The notes: a model not told the origin generated them from the letters alone. A stretch of DNA of 64,000 nt from Psococerastis gibbosa (GCA_963971405.1 OZ020484.1:42554770-42618769); one strand, 5' to 3'; counted from the first letter of the stretch, positions 22,070 through 33,980 are shown. Numbers and translations: made by a program.

Positions 22070-22275
22070 TCATTGAGGGCACAGCGGAATGAACCAATAA
22101 AAGAGAGCGGCAGAGAGATGGAATTCATGGATCAACTGAGGCTGAAGCTCGAACGCCCGAGGAGCAGATGAGGAAGGTGCAGGACGGAGAGAGCTGAGGT
22201 TGATATGCAGAGTTGCTGCCAACGAATCGTTGAGGTTATGATCTCAGAAAGAGGAGACCGCTGGGTAGTGGTTGG
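22070..22275 (+). pseudogene. RTE-like LINE ORF2 tail
   Basis: Contains ATTGAGGGCACAGCGGAATG, GGAATTCATGGATCAACTGA and GTTGCTGCCAACGAATCGTT, the nucleotide hallmarks of the tail seen at 26435-26890 (EGT, EFMDQLK, ELLPTN). Broken by indels; ends near GTTATGATCTCAGAAAG. Confidence 0.65.
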
Positions 22276-23462
22276 CGGTTCTGTACCAAAAATAAGGTTC
22301 TACTTCACAAAACTGCATAATATAGGGGTATCTACGTTTTCCTCAGAACCCCAGGATAAGGTACGCCAAATATCCTCATGTCGTTCTTAAGAATTAACCC
22401 TCGTGCGCGCAGGAGCTGTAAAATTCAGCGAATGTTCGCACGTAATGTTATCACGTGCATTGACCTACTTGCTCTGTGTTGGGTGCATATGGACACGTCG
22501 GTAGCAGACGACGTCCAGCAGTTTGTCAACAGGTGCGTTCGTGCAGACGGGCGCTGCTGTGGGCTCCAGTCGGTTGGCTGCGTGTGGCACGCAGCCCGGG
22601 TAATGCGATGTAACCACCAATATCGACACCGCAATCACCTGATCCCCACACGCATCCATATATTACACACAAGTTTAGCATGTGGCTATTGATCTCACAT
22701 TGCTGCCACCACTACGTCTTCCAGTTGTACGCTGACTTGTTTAGGAGTGCTTACTTATTGTACCTGCAGCATCAACACAATGGGATATGTTACCCGAAAA
22801 TGTCCCTGGGGTTAGCGATAAATAAACCTTGCCACTAAAGAACAATTGTCTTCTTCTTCTTCGTCGTCTTCTTTATCTATACCCTCCTTCAGGGTGCCAA
22901 GTTTCACTTGGACTCTAAATTCTTACGGAACACAATCTCGAAGTAACGGAACACCGATGGACCAGAGCCTAGGGATATGCTTGGTTTGGCTTGGAAATAA
23001 ACTAAACTCCATGATAAAGCTTCCAATTGTATAAGTCAAACTTCAAACCATGCTCAACGAAAACTTTGGTCAAGGCAAATTTGAGAAGATACTTGTACAA
23101 GGCTCAAGCTTTTCCAAGCTTTATGGAATATCGCAATTTTGAGAAAATGCAATGCTTAAGATAGGTACGTTTAAATAATACTATGTATGTACCAGTACCA
23201 TACATATCATATTTCTAACTTTAACGTTTATTTACTTGCTTAGATGGTTCAGTGGCGTAGAAACAACCCCATCACCTAAGCTAATCCTAAGTTCGTAGTT
23301 ACGCTATTTTGCAGAAGTAAGCCAGCCTGCCAGCCTGAAAGCGAGTGGGCAGATTTTCCTTGAAACCAATTGGTAATTGGTGGCTCACTGATGATGCTGT
23401 GCTGTGGATTTCCACAGTATTCGGTTATCCGGTCTACCCGGTCAAATCCAAATCTTGCTTAA
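22276..23462. other. No recognisable gene
   Basis: A GC-richer stretch at 22470-22650 gives overlapping frames on both strands without recognisable motifs. A CTTCTTCTTCTTCGTCG simple repeat lies near 22850. Confidence 0.5.
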
Positions 23463-23845
23463 GGCGCGGTTTCCACCGACCGGCTAGGGCTAAATACAAA
23501 TACGGTGACGTGGTAGCAGACATTCAAGACTTAGGCGGGGTTTCCATTGACCTCGCATTGCAGAATGCAAATGACATTGACGGAAATTTGAATTTTTCTT
23601 TTTATAGAAATCTATTAAAATATTTGTACTTAACATATCCCATGACGCCATTTTTTAATTTTAGTTTATTTGTTTGTGATTTTACTCTATGATCATTGAT
23701 CAATTTTAACTATGGCATAGAGAAAAATAAACATTTCCGTCAATTCTGCAATGCGAGGTCGGTGGAACCCCGCCTAAGTCTTGAATGTCTGCTACCACGT
23801 CACCGTTTTTGTATTTAGCCCTAGCCGGTCGGTGGAAACTGCGCC
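23463..23845. mobile_element. Compound palindromic MITE (PIF/Harbinger-like), copy 2
   Basis: Ends GGCGCGGTTTCCACCGACC...GGTCGGTGGAAACTGCGCC. The outer arms run about 70 bp to AAGACTTA (23526-23533). A second element, GGCGGGGTTTCC...GGAACCCCGCC (23534-23774), then fills the centre, flanked by TTA on one side and TAA on the other. Flanks of the whole element are TAA and TTA. It is the clearest view of one MITE sitting in the centre of another. Confidence 0.8.
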
Positions 23846-23869
23846 TTATTAGTTTTTCTTCTTCAAGTT

Positions 23870-24205
23870 ACAGTTAACTGGTTGACAGCAGCATGGCACT
23901 TTCACTTTCCTCGATCCTGGCACGCCCTCTTCAGCTCCAAGGATTTACATCACTCCTACATCCTCCATCACTTGCAGCAGATATCCCTCTCTAGGGCGTC
24001 CAGGTCGGTTCACGCCTTCTATGACTCCTTCCGCGACTGACGAAGTTTCTCGTGTCGTAGCAAATGCCTGATCCAGCGAGCTCTGATTGAAAAATATGGA
24101 TGCAATCAGAGTTTTGCTTTCGCTTATTCTGGTTAGGACCTCCTTATTGGTAATAATGGTCTTGCCAAGGTATTCGTAGCATGCGATGATAACACCACAT
24201 TCGAG
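23870..24205 (-). pseudogene. LINE ORF2 fragment
   Basis: Minus-strand translation starts YLGKTIITNKEVLTRISESK and continues LIASIF.., RSLDQAFATTRETSSV, EGVNRPGRPREGYLLQVMED. YLG followed by Arg/Lys-rich turns and GRPR is the order found after the reverse transcriptase in RTE-type LINEs. Frameshifted and bounded abruptly. Confidence 0.6.
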
Positions 24206-26430
24206 TGTTTTTAAGATTCGTTAAATATAATCCAATATATTTTCAATGATATTAATCTTCATCATTAGTAATCGCATATCAACCCTAAATACGCTGCAAA
24301 TAAATTAAATTCATGCATAGGTCTATTATGGTGATAATGCCTTGATAATAATAGCCTATTGATCGTATATGGCAGTCCGTTTTAGGGGTGATTCAAATTG
24401 CAGCAATATTAGAAGGTGCAGTACAGGCTTATACAGTTGGGATGGTTAGGTTACTTGTTACAAAAAATCCGAATTATCATGGATGATTGTAACATAGAGC
24501 ACGCGAGTAATTAAGTGAACTCAGCGAAAACGATAGCCGGACAACGAGATGGTTATCACTCATGCTATACGCCAATATATCCACATCAATTTAACTCCCA
24601 TTAATTTTTTTGTGTATACAATACCAACTCGTGGCTTGGTTCAGTTCAAATTCAAATGTACTATAAAAAAAGCTACAACCATAACCACAATTTACAGTTA
24701 AGACCTTTTTAGTAACATTACAGTTGCAAATAGAGATTTCTGCCAGAAACCAATACAACATTGTATAATACAGTTTACTGAGGTATGTTCCACACCCTGT
24801 AAATTGCGAAAGAAAGAACAGAAACAAAGGTAGGAATCTATTTATTCTGGAAATTGCCAATAACAATAAAATCAATAACCCTTCTTAGTTTGCAACAAGA
24901 AGCAGTTATTACAATATAATAGGTAGAAAACCCCCTCAAAACCACAGTGGATAACATTTGCGATTTCAAAAAATAGCTCCACGCAAGTGGAGAAAGAGGC
25001 ACGAGTCATAGTCTCTTTCTAATATACAGTAGCTATTACTCAAAATAATTTCCTTTTCTGGTTGGCAAAAAATTCTCAATAAAATCACAAATAGATAATT
25101 CGCCGTAAGCTATCCATTACATCTGGTTCGCGTGAGTCACAATTTATAACTTAATTATTGTATCCTTTTTCAGTTAACTCAACTTGTAAAAGACATATCA
25201 GTTAAAATATTTACTTGAAATCAAGACAAAACTCTCTCAACCGAAACAGACTCAAAGTACGTGCACTCAAAAATAGGAATACGTCGTTAAGATTAACCCA
25301 ACAAGACTCAAGTTTTCCCCCATTCCATTATTCAGCAAGCACAAGAGATAATTTTAAGAGGAACAATCGGAACTTTCATCACCCCGAGCTTTTAAAGAAA
25401 ATGTTCAAAGCATCTTCTTCTGCTAAACTACCAGAAAGTTGATTCGTTTTAAATTCTGAGCTGAATTGGAAACTTGTTATAGAAGAAAACGTTGTCGACA
25501 AGTCGGGAAACTAGCTGCAGTGGAAAAACGCTGCCAACGCATTGTAGTATATATATACTTCTTCCCCAAAGAACCTCACTTGTACTTCTGCTTTTCCAAA
25601 ACAATGCGTATTTGAGATAATTAACTTTAGTGAGCAAAGCAACGGTTTGACTTTACAAAGTTAACTTGGATATTAGTTGGGATGCATTCTCGCTTCTTTC
25701 ACTTCAGTATAGTACAAACAATGTTCACTGTTTTGCTTTAAAGCTTATTACATTTCTGCAAATCCTTAGAGACGTCTGAATTAATTAGATATTTATATAA
25801 ACCACTAAAATAATGACTGATTATTGAAGAATATCCTTTGATTGTGAAACTTTCAACAGGCACCACTATATTACACTTAAATGGGTCTTACAGTGCTTAA
25901 AATTAATTATTTATGTTCATATTTTACTGTATTGGCATCATCGAGTGCAGAAGTCAATTTTCACGGTTCTATCGACTTACAAACCTTTTAAGAGACATAC
26001 AAAGTGTATTTTGAAATCAAATGAAGAAGAGTAAGCATTTTAAAGCACAAAACCTACGTGTACACTACTAGGACCTAGTATGTAAAGGAAGTAGGTCCTA
26101 TTTTTCTAATTTTCTGTGGAAGAGTAGCTGAGCCGAGCCACACCACAAGTCCTTCGGAGACCCCCGACCCCAGACTAGTGTACTCCGACAGTTGTAGTAT
26201 AGTTTACTTCGGTTTTAGCGAACAGGGCCTGCTGGGGCTTTAACAAGTGGAAAAAGTTCTTCAAGTTTAGGGACCAAACGATGGCGATTTATTATCCATA
26301 GAAGGGCGAAGAGGTCAGCAGGAAAAAAATTGTTGAGAGCCAAAAAGTGGCCATTTAAAATTTCAATTGAACAAAAATTGGGTCATTTAATATAGTTTGA
26401 CGTTGAAGCCATATTCCAACGATGGCAAAT
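24206..26430. other. No recognisable gene
   Basis: Over 2 kb of AT-rich DNA. Short frames at 24591-24875 and 25215-25442 have no motifs I recognise. A CCTTCGGAGACCCCCGACC patch near 26150 is unclassified. Confidence 0.5.
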
Positions 26431-26434
26431 GTAA

Positions 26435-26890
26435 TTAGGTCTTCTTCTTAAGGTTACAATCTTAGCCATTGGTTGGCAGCAACTCCCTGCACATCGTCCT
26501 CCAGTTTACTCGGTCTTCGATCTTCCTCTTCAGTTCTTGATATGATATTGCTCCTGCGTCTTCTTTTACTTGATCCATGAATTCCTTCTTCGGCCGTCCT
26601 CTTCGGTTATTTCCCTCTACTGTGCCCTCAATAATAGTGTGTACCAGATTTTCGTGCCTTAGCAAATGCCCCATCCATTTCGCTCTCCTGATTCGTATCT
26701 GGGCTACTAACTAACTGTCTTTCTTCCCCGATAGCGTCTCTTTCATTTGTCACATGGTCCCTCCAGCTGATCCGTAGCATCCTTCTGTAACACCACATTT
26801 CGAAAGCTTCGAGTTTCTTTAGTTCCTTATCTGTTATAGTCCAGGTTTCACAGCCGTACAATAACACACTCCTCACACATGTTTTTAGAA
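26435..26890 (-). pseudogene. RTE-like LINE ORF2 C-terminus, best-preserved copy
   Basis: From 26876 downward: MRSVLLYGCETWTITDKELK, KLEAFEMWCYRRMLRISWRD, HVTNE; a frameshift near 26680-26740; then MGHLLRHENLVHTIIEGTVE, GNNRRGRPKKEFMDQVKEDA and WRTMCRELLPTNG followed by a stop. This is the complete last 130-odd residues of an RTE-type ORF2, after the reverse transcriptase core. The RT core and endonuclease are absent. The 3' end is at about 26440 (GAAGAAG on the minus strand). Confidence 0.85.
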
Positions 26891-27684
26891 ATTGCTTCTT
26901 TTAATTAAGTAATTAGTGTGATGTAATGTATCAAAATATAATAGCTAATAAATAAGACTTTAAAACGTCACTGTTAAAATTAGACCATAATCTCGGCACA
27001 TCACTCCTCTTCCGTTACTTCCCTCTTCCATCATCGCAAATTTGACTCTTAAACTTGCTCCGCATTCTTCTGCAACACCTAATCAATCAAATCCGCGAAG
27101 ATTTAACGGCCTAGCGGGTTATCCATCAGGTCTTCAAAACCATCAGCGAAATAAGACAATAGTGCTTATATGATAAATTGATGTAGGCAAGTTGTTGGGG
27201 AGTCAGCAGGTGCGACGCAAACCTTATGAAAACCAGGGGAAGCTTTTCCCATATTGAAACCCCCACCCCCTCACTCCACGCTAAGCCCACCCCTTTCCAC
27301 TGTTGGGCGATTAAACTTACATATTGCACCCCATATTGTTGGTGTAGTTCGTGTAAAATATTTTTATGCTAGGAAAAATGATTTAACAGGTGTCATTTGA
27401 GGTCATTGGGAATAGCAGTTGCTTTTGCAAAATATCCCGGCTGCTAGTATACCCATTCTGAGGTAGTTACGGTTGGGACACGAAAGCACCTATATAAAAA
27501 ACTAATTATATAGAAAAACAGATCTTAACAGGCAACGGACTCGTATTTGCACTTGGTTAAATCATGCTTCCACCTGTTATAATACGCCAATCGTAAGCTT
27601 GTCTCAGCTCCATTAGCGCTTGTAGCCGGTTAAGGTTGACATCGAGGACGTATACCAGTTTGTCAATGGCCCCAAATTAATGTG
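26891..27684. other. No recognisable gene
   Basis: AT-rich; one short minus frame (27126-27329) without motifs. Confidence 0.5.
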
Positions 27685-28590
27685 GAAACAATATAAAGAA
27701 CCGGTCCGAGTTTACTCGAACATGCTTTCCAAGGTGTTCATCTGACGTCACTGAAGGTGAGGTACCCTCAATTTATTTAAAAATCATTAAAACTCCATTC
27801 CATCTAGTGTATGCTGCAACCATTTGGGGACGGGGGAGTCCGGATACCCTGGACCCCTCTCTGGCAACGGCCTAGGATATCCCCTATCCCAAAGCACTGA
27901 ATTAATCGATGTAATTGAATACTCTAGATCGGGCAAACCAATTCATTAACACACAGTAATAATGGCAGGATTCACCGTGAATTTTCCATCATTTTTTCAA
28001 AAAATTATTTTTTGCACAAAACCAAATTCTATTTTGGGAAAGCAACTTATCCGGTTATGTTACTCTATTTACCACCTAAAAAATGCCTGAAAAATTATTT
28101 ATTATTTTATTTTATTATTTTACATTCATTTTTCATGAAAATTGAGTTATTTTTATTTTTTTACCCCCCAAAGTAAACTTTCAAGGGGCAAGCGACCCCC
28201 GCATTTTATTAACAATAATAACGACTACATTAATTTAATTTGAATTTAATTTAATCGATGGAGCCGTTTTTGAGAAATAATTTTTTTATACGTTTTTTTT
28301 GGAGTTTTTTGGAAAATAAAACCCCCCAAAATTGAGTTAGCCCAAAATAAAAATAAAATTGTCTCGAGGTATGATTTGTGTAAACCTACATGCCAAATTT
28401 CATCGAAATCGACCATGTAGTTTGCCCGGAAATCGAAGAACAGACAGAGCGACAGACAGACAGAAATTTTTTTAAAACCACTTTTTTGGGTTCCTGGGGC
28501 CTCAAAACGTGTAAATCCATTGAAATCTCGGAATCGAAAATTGCGACCATTACAAAGCTTTGGGCGTTGGACAAGGGACCACTATGGGCC
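27685..28590 (-). repeat. Dispersed repeat R1, inverted copy
   Basis: Read on the minus strand it follows copy A: ATTTTCGATTCCGAGATTTC, CACGTTTTGAGG, CTGTCTGTCTGTC, then the AACTCAATTTTGGGGGGTTT block, and, at its low-coordinate end, GAAAGCATGTTCGAGTAAAC and TCGGACCGGTTCTTT. The SINE of copies A and B is missing, so this copy shows the empty site or an independent lineage. The internal part differs (no long C run; GACGGGGGAGTCC instead). Confidence 0.75.
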
Positions 28591-29304
28591 ACTATAAGTA
28601 AGTTAATTAAGACGTCCTTCAGGACATTATATACAATATATACCTGTAAACATTCTACATTGTTCGCCGCCTCAATATGTAGATAAAACTCTGCTGCTTT
28701 CATGATTGTCGTCCTGGGGGGGCTTAACCCACCAGGTCCACCCGTAGCCCCCCCAGGATTTCTGGTGACAAAGACGTTATGGAGGCGGAAGGCCAATACA
28801 ATCCACAAGAACGAAAGGGAAATTAATTCTTGGTATGCTTATTTCACATGAAAGACATCATGAAAAAAATCAACATATTGACCAAATATTTTCACAAAAA
28901 TATATCACTCAATATGCTTAAAACCCCAATATTTCAGACCTATTTTTTTTTTAATTTTATTCTCCAGAGTAGTATATGCGTAAAACCTCACTAATTGGGG
29001 CCCATTTATCGATTTTTTTCTTCGTGGGATCAAAGTCTTGGGGTCCTAAAGCCCCCCCCCCCCCAGAAATTTTGGGAATTTACGCCAATGGCTTTCATAC
29101 ATACAAACTGTTTTGTTGTTTTTTGTGAACTCATATTAATTAGTGAGCACCCCTATTTCAGACACGAAAATGTTTCTTAAAGTAATGCGTAGGGTATCGG
29201 GCAGTAAGTAATTTCATATATCAACAAAAATACCATTAATATGATAGTCATTAAGGGGTATGATAGCGATATCCCGATATGTGATATTTGAGTAGCTTAG
29301 CACA
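28591..29304. other. No gene; C tract at 29052-29064
   Basis: Contains GGCCCCCCCAGGA-like and AAACCTCACTAATTGGGGCC repeat-like pieces, the latter similar to units at 48860-49375. No coding evidence. Confidence 0.5.
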
Positions 29305-29495
29305 CCTGCATTTAGGGCACAGTGGAGGGAGCCAATAGAAGAGCGCGACCGAAGTATGTATTCATGGATCAACTGAAGCAGGATTCGAGAACTCGAACGT
29401 ACCAGGTGTAGGACCAAGGGAGCTGAAGGATGATACTGGGAGTCGCTGCCAACCAACCATTGATATTGTGAACTTTGAAGAAGAATCACATCAGA
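29305..29495 (+). pseudogene. RTE-like LINE ORF2 tail
   Basis: TTTAGGGCACAGTGGAGGGA, TTCATGGATCAACTGAAGCA and GTCGCTGCCAACCAACC match the tail order of 26435-26890 and 22070-22275. Reading frame lost. Ends at GAAGAAGAATC. Confidence 0.6.
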
Positions 29496-29951
29496 ATATC
29501 TTTACTCTATCTAGAAAACTAAAGAATATTGAAAGAAAACTAGTTTCCATGGAGAACCTTAAGTTATGACTTAGATGAAGTCTGAGCCTAAAGAAGGTCT
29601 AAAAATGACCTAAAAAGAAGTAGGGAATCAGCAAGTGCAGTGTCAAGTTATATGAAAACACGGAGTGGTTTTCCAGCCCCCCCCCCCCCCTCACAAGGTT
29701 CTCCCTTTCTTCCCCCGCTGACCCCTATCGACGATTAAACTTGCATATAAAGGGGGCGGAACTCACGTAAGTTGCACATTAATATAAAGAACACGCATAT
29801 GGAAATAAAAGGCGTTCCGCTCTAACTCAATGGCAAACTTCGTTATTGCATTAATTATAATTATTGACTCAAAGCCACTCCTACCAAATGTAGGTAAACG
29901 TCGGCTTCAACAGAACCTGAAGCCATCTGCCATGCATGGGAATGCAATGGG
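29496..29951. other. No gene; C tract near 29680
   Basis: A CCCC-run near 29680-29690 and a GC-richer stretch; nothing else. Confidence 0.5.
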
Positions 29952-30140
29952 ACATGCACCGTAGTGGTACAGACTCCGACTTTCACCCGAAAGCAGCATT
30001 TTCTGGCCATGTTCCGGAGTGCATGTAAAGCAGGCGGTTTCGGGTCTTCCTAGTTGAGTGTAAGAGAGGGCTTTATAGCCCTAACTCTGCTAGGTTGGCT
30101 TATAGTAATAGAGCAAAGTCAATATTTATTGATTTATTTA
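29952..30140 (+). mobile_element. tRNA-derived SINE S1, copy 5, with deleted B box
   Basis: GTAGTGGTACAGACTCCGAC and TTTCACCCGAAAG are followed at once by the body (GCATTTTCTGGCCATGTTCC), so about 25 bp that hold the B box and its flank in other copies are gone. The rest (GTTGAGTGTAAGAGAGGG, AGCCCTAACTCTGCTAGG, TTTATTGATTTATTTA tail) is intact. If deleted before insertion, such a copy would lack the internal promoter element. Confidence 0.85.
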
Positions 30141-30599
30141 CAATTCAGTAGCTCAGCTGCAAGGATGTTCTATAGATAAACTGGATGCGTAACTTGAAAC
30201 TACTTTATTATAAGCTAAATATAGATGGGAAATTTTCAGATTCAGGATTCAAGCAGCCATTTCCATTGATACCTTCTTTGCAGATTTTCTTAGCCTCTCC
30301 CGTTGTAGATCTCATTTTTTAAAATATTTTTAATAATGTTTAACTAATTTTAAAAATACTGCTGTATGTTTACACAGCCTTTCCCGTTGTAGATTTCATT
30401 TTAAAAAATAATTTCTAAATCTTTAACAGAAGTTATCATTTTATATAAAAACGAAAAATTTAATAAAATACATTAGAAATAATAAATAAAATTTGAGTTC
30501 AGAAAACAAATGCTTTGACCTCGGGAATCCTGCCGACTGGTAGGCTGTTGCGAGTCTATATATGTTTATATATGTTCATGCTCAGCTGTAATTGTGTAT
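30141..30599. other. No recognisable gene
   Basis: AT-rich; a partial internal duplication (AGCCTYTCCCGTTGTAGATY at about 30292 and 30376). Confidence 0.5.
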
Positions 30600-30780
30600 T
30601 CTGGTGGCACTTAGTGGTTTTTCATGCTCTTTATAGCAATCTTTACCTCCTCCACAGACGGTTCTCTCACCTCCGAGTCTGGGCCTCTGGAGTCTCTACT
30701 ATCATTATCCTCTGGTCCCCCTACACCGCCCGCTGTCACCGGCGTCGTTTAGGACGGTTCTGAAGTGCCCAGATCATCTT
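30600..30780 (-). pseudogene. RTE-like LINE ORF2, linker before the reverse transcriptase
   Basis: Minus-strand translation reads DNDSRDSRGPDSEVREPSVE, EVKIAIKSMKNH, a match to the conserved E-P-[ST]-x-E-E-V-x-x-A-I-x-x-[LM]-K that stands just ahead of the RT domain in RTE-type LINEs. Only about 60 codons remain, with a stop. It is the only piece in the window from that part of the protein. Confidence 0.6.
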
Positions 30781-30916
30781 TTCCGTATTGCGTTCGTCTC
30801 ATGCAGTGACAAGGTTTCCATCATTATTTCAACGAACAGAATCAGTATACACCGGATTCCACTTTAAAAACCTTTAATGGTAGTTAAAGAAAAGGAGAAA
30901 AAAAAGAAGACAATCT

Positions 30917-31078
30917 GTCCGAATTTGGTGCAGTGGTCAGCATACCACCTCGGCAGGGTAGAGGGTCCGAATCCCGTTTCCCCCCATTTTTCCATCTCTT
31001 CCCCTCTCTAATTCCCCTGCATGTAGAGGCTTTCCACAAAGTTAAATAGATACTCTGTGCCTCTTATTGTTATTACAT
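30917..31078 (+). mobile_element. tRNA-derived SINE, second family (S3)
   Basis: A-box-like TTTGGTGCAGTGGTCAGC and B-box-like GGGTCCGAATCCCG (30966-30980) are spaced as in a tRNA, followed by a pyrimidine-rich body (CCCATTTTTCCATCTCTTCC, CTGTGCCTCTTATTG) and an ATTGTTATTAC tail. It is unlike family S1 in head and body. No anticodon arm can be fixed with confidence. Confidence 0.6.
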
Positions 31079-31080
31079 AT

Positions 31081-31494
31081 ATGATGATCACATAAAATAT
31101 TGATATATAGTGATCGTATCTCAACTTAAGCAAGAGCCCTAAAGAAATCACAGCAAACGTAACAATTCTAGAATTCTTAGTAGTAAATTGTAACAGCTGA
31201 AAACAGTTTTACCATTGATGGGAACAAGAAGAAATTTTGCAACAAAGAACTTGGTAGAGAAATGAAGTAATTCGATTTGTACTAAACGAAAGAAAAATCA
31301 CATTTCCAAAGCAATTGCAAATAAAACATCCATTAAAAGGAGGTAATAGGAAACTTGACCGCGAAGAGCCTATAGAAGGGCGCGCTGTAAACAGGTTGAT
31401 TACAAATGAAATATCAATTCGAGTTCGGAGAAGCAAAGATTTTAAAGTACCTAGGTAGAGTATTTAGGGTCACAATACTAAGCTAGTGGACATT
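31081..31494. other. No recognisable gene
   Basis: At 31320-31440 a plus frame reads REEPIEGRAVNRLITNE, which could be a scrap of a transposon protein, but I cannot name it. Confidence 0.4.
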
Positions 31495-31640
31495 ACGAAT
31501 GCCCACTGACCCACGAAATGACGTCAGCGTACACTAGATAGAATGGAGTTTTTGTTATATTGAGGTTACCTCACCTCCGGTGACGTCCGTTGGACCCCCC
31601 TCCCCCTGAAAAAATGTTTGGCTACGGCCTTGATGAGACT
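31495..31640 (+). repeat. R1-related fragment
   Basis: ACCTCACCTCCGGTGACGTC and GTTGGACCCCCCTCCCCC correspond to the poly-C site of R1 copies A and B (ACCTCACCTCTAGTGACGTC). Here the C run is interrupted. Ends near GGCTACGGCCTTGATGAG. Confidence 0.55.
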
Positions 31641-32837
31641 CCAAGGTTAAACCAGCGAAAAACTAAAAAAGCGCCCACAGGGACAATTACGCAACTGTCA
31701 GCAATGGAGCAGGAGTGTTCTGAAAATTTCATTTTGAAGTGATGAAACCTCATATGGGAGGGTTTAGAATTTCTAATCCACAACCTTCTTGGGTAACGAA
31801 TGGTAGGGCTACTTTCTTATTGTCATGTGGCAACTGTAGTGTTGCGGTTGTCCGCTACGTGTCTCTAGCCTCGCTTGTCTAAGGGCATCGGAGAAGAGTG
31901 ATCTCACTTAGCTAAACGAGACACATGCTCTTCTCCCTTTCGTTCTTTATATATATATATATATATTATATATTTATATATAATATTCTTATATAATTAT
32001 GCAAAAGTGATAGGTGAATAATAAAAAGTATTCCCTGTCAAAACAAAAGTTTCACTTCTATCGTCCGTATTTAAGACACGCACCCTGTTTTGTTTTGCTT
32101 TGTTTTGATATGGTTGTCAGGCCTCGGGTAGTCCCGTAGGTAACCGCTAAGTGACTAGCAGGGGGAGGAGAGGGGGGCAATCTTCAGCATGTGGACGGCT
32201 TTATTATTGTAATTATCGGTAATACCAACATTTGCATGTTAACGGGGATATTGCGTTGCATTTTAAATTTTGGCGGTTTTGCATACGCGAGGAGGGTTGT
32301 TGGCAAATGGCAATGAATTTTACGTCATTTCCTTTTCCTGTTTTTTTTTTCATGAACCATTGCATCCCTGGCAACCCTAGCTAACTGGACTGAGGGATGG
32401 AACATCGTTGGGCTGGTGATGTGTTCCTGAGTTACAACTCCGACCTAAATAAATTTACAAAAGTTTAGGAACGTAAATTATTTATTTTTACTATAAATAA
32501 CTTTAAATTACTACGAAGATTAAAATCACTCCTTTCACTATTTAATTACAATTAAATTGTTACTTTGTACATATATTTTACATGGATTTTAAATGTAGGC
32601 TATTAGATATTATATTATATTTTTAATGGATAGAACCAATTTTATCTTAAGTTTATAATACACAATATTTTAAGTAAGAAGACACTCAGATTTTTTTTAA
32701 AATAGAACATTTGAATATGGAACCAAAATATGGCCGCCGGTTTTCCCGTGTCTTGTCATATAGTTTTCATGAAGTTGTCAATAACAGTCCGAAATTCAAT
32801 GGATCAATGGGCGAATTATATGGGAGCCTATGTGCGT
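31641..32837. other. No recognisable gene; AT repeat at 31951-31990
   Basis: Contains a TATATA run and, at 31885-31940, an imperfect inverted pair (CTCTAGCCTCGCTTGTCTAA / TTAGCTAAACGAGACAC). No coding evidence. Confidence 0.5.
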
Positions 32838-32967
32838 AATAAAGGGCTATAAAGCCTTCCCATACCCTCAACTAGAAAATGCCTTCTTTACATGCTTTCC
32901 GAAGCATAGCCTGATAATGCTGCAAGCGTGGGACTCAAACAAACAACCTTACGGGTGACAATAATAC
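32838..32967 (-). mobile_element. tRNA-derived SINE S1, copy 6 (3'-truncated, old)
   Basis: Minus-strand body and head: GTTGAGGGTATGGGAAGGC, GCATGTAAAGAAGG, GGCTATGCTTCGGAAAGC, B-box region GTTTGAGTCCC and a decayed TTGTCACCCGTAAGG. The A-box part and the A/T tail are missing. Confidence 0.7.
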
Positions 32968-33044
32968 CTGACGTCTTGTATTGGATTTCAAACGCTATTA
33001 CATGACAGCCAGCGTTTTTTTAATAGATAGGTACATGACAAAGC

Positions 33045-33330
33045 AGCTTATAATCCGGGGCGGGGGGGGGGGGGGTCGTTCTGAAAGCGTGTTCCAACAA
33101 ATGTTTCGTCAACATCGTCCAACTTCCTAAGTGGAACTTCGTAGACTTCTAAGATTGTATCTTGGAGGCTCATCAGCAACTGCGACTCAGAGGATGTCGA
33201 CCGCAGATGTTGAAGAAACGTTTGAAAGTACACTTTCAGAACGACCACGGCCTATTATCTCGGATTCTACTGCTTCATCGCGTAACTCCGGCCGTGAAAG
33301 CCTTTTTAGTTATATAGTTAGGAACAGTTT
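33045..33330. mobile_element. Penelope-like foldback, copy 2 (diverged)
   Basis: Shares with 14462-14815 the sequences AGACTTCTAAGATTGTATCT, TGGAGGCTCA.CAGCAACTG, GTCGACCGCAGATGTTGA and GAAACGTTTG, plus the outer CGACCACGGCCTAT and TCCGGCCGTGAAAGCCTTT. It is only partly palindromic: the left part has the inverse of CGTTTC-GTCAACATC. The hammerhead-like core in the right arm is damaged (AGGATGTCGACC in place of CTGAAGG). A 14-G run at 33063-33075 marks its left side. Confidence 0.55.
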
Positions 33331-33980
33331 AATAAAATGTATATAATAGGCCTAATATAGATTTAAAAGGAAGTGTAAGAACCGTGTTGGTCGCGACGCA
33401 TCAGCATGGTGGGGAACCCAATGATTAATGAAACCGCTAATCAGCAACCCCCAAGATTTTCATTAATTTTCATTTTATCTCACAAGATCGAATATGAGCG
33501 TTTGTTTCAGACTCGCCTTGTCGTTACAACTCCCTAATCTCCGCCCTCATTTATTTTACCCCCCCCCCCCTCTGCCCATAGTTAAAGAGATGAAAGTAAG
33601 CACCCTTGTTTTGTCAAATTACAGCCTTATGAGAGATTCTTTGCAATTTTTCATAATTTTACATTATGTAATATTGTCTTGCAAATTACGCGAAGTCATT
33701 GGCCAGCTGTTTTTTTTATATTTTAAAGGCGCGTTCGAAGAAGTGTGATACAGAATACAGAATTAGTGTTGCATGAATCTTAACATATATATTTCGACTG
33801 TCCGTGTGTATGTTCCGGGCCTCCTCTCAAACGACTGGACCGTTCATGATGAATATTGTTGTGTGTGTTCAAGGAGATTCGAGGATGGTTTAGATTTACA
33901 CTTTCGTCCACTGGAGAATGTTTTTATAATTTGATTTTGGAATATTTTACATTAGTGCGTGTACATGGCTGCTGGTTCTG
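33331..33980. other. No recognisable gene
   Basis: AT-rich with a C run near 33561-33570; the stretch 33780-33960 (CCACTGGAGAATGTTTTTAT) looks like repeat DNA of unknown type. Confidence 0.45.

Noticed and set aside
26160..26230. Host exon in a GC-richer patch
   Set aside because: No open frame with splice sites; likely repeat DNA.
31320..31440. Basic peptide stretch (REEPIEGRAVNRLITNE) as a transposase fragment
   Set aside because: Too short and no family motif; could not be supported.
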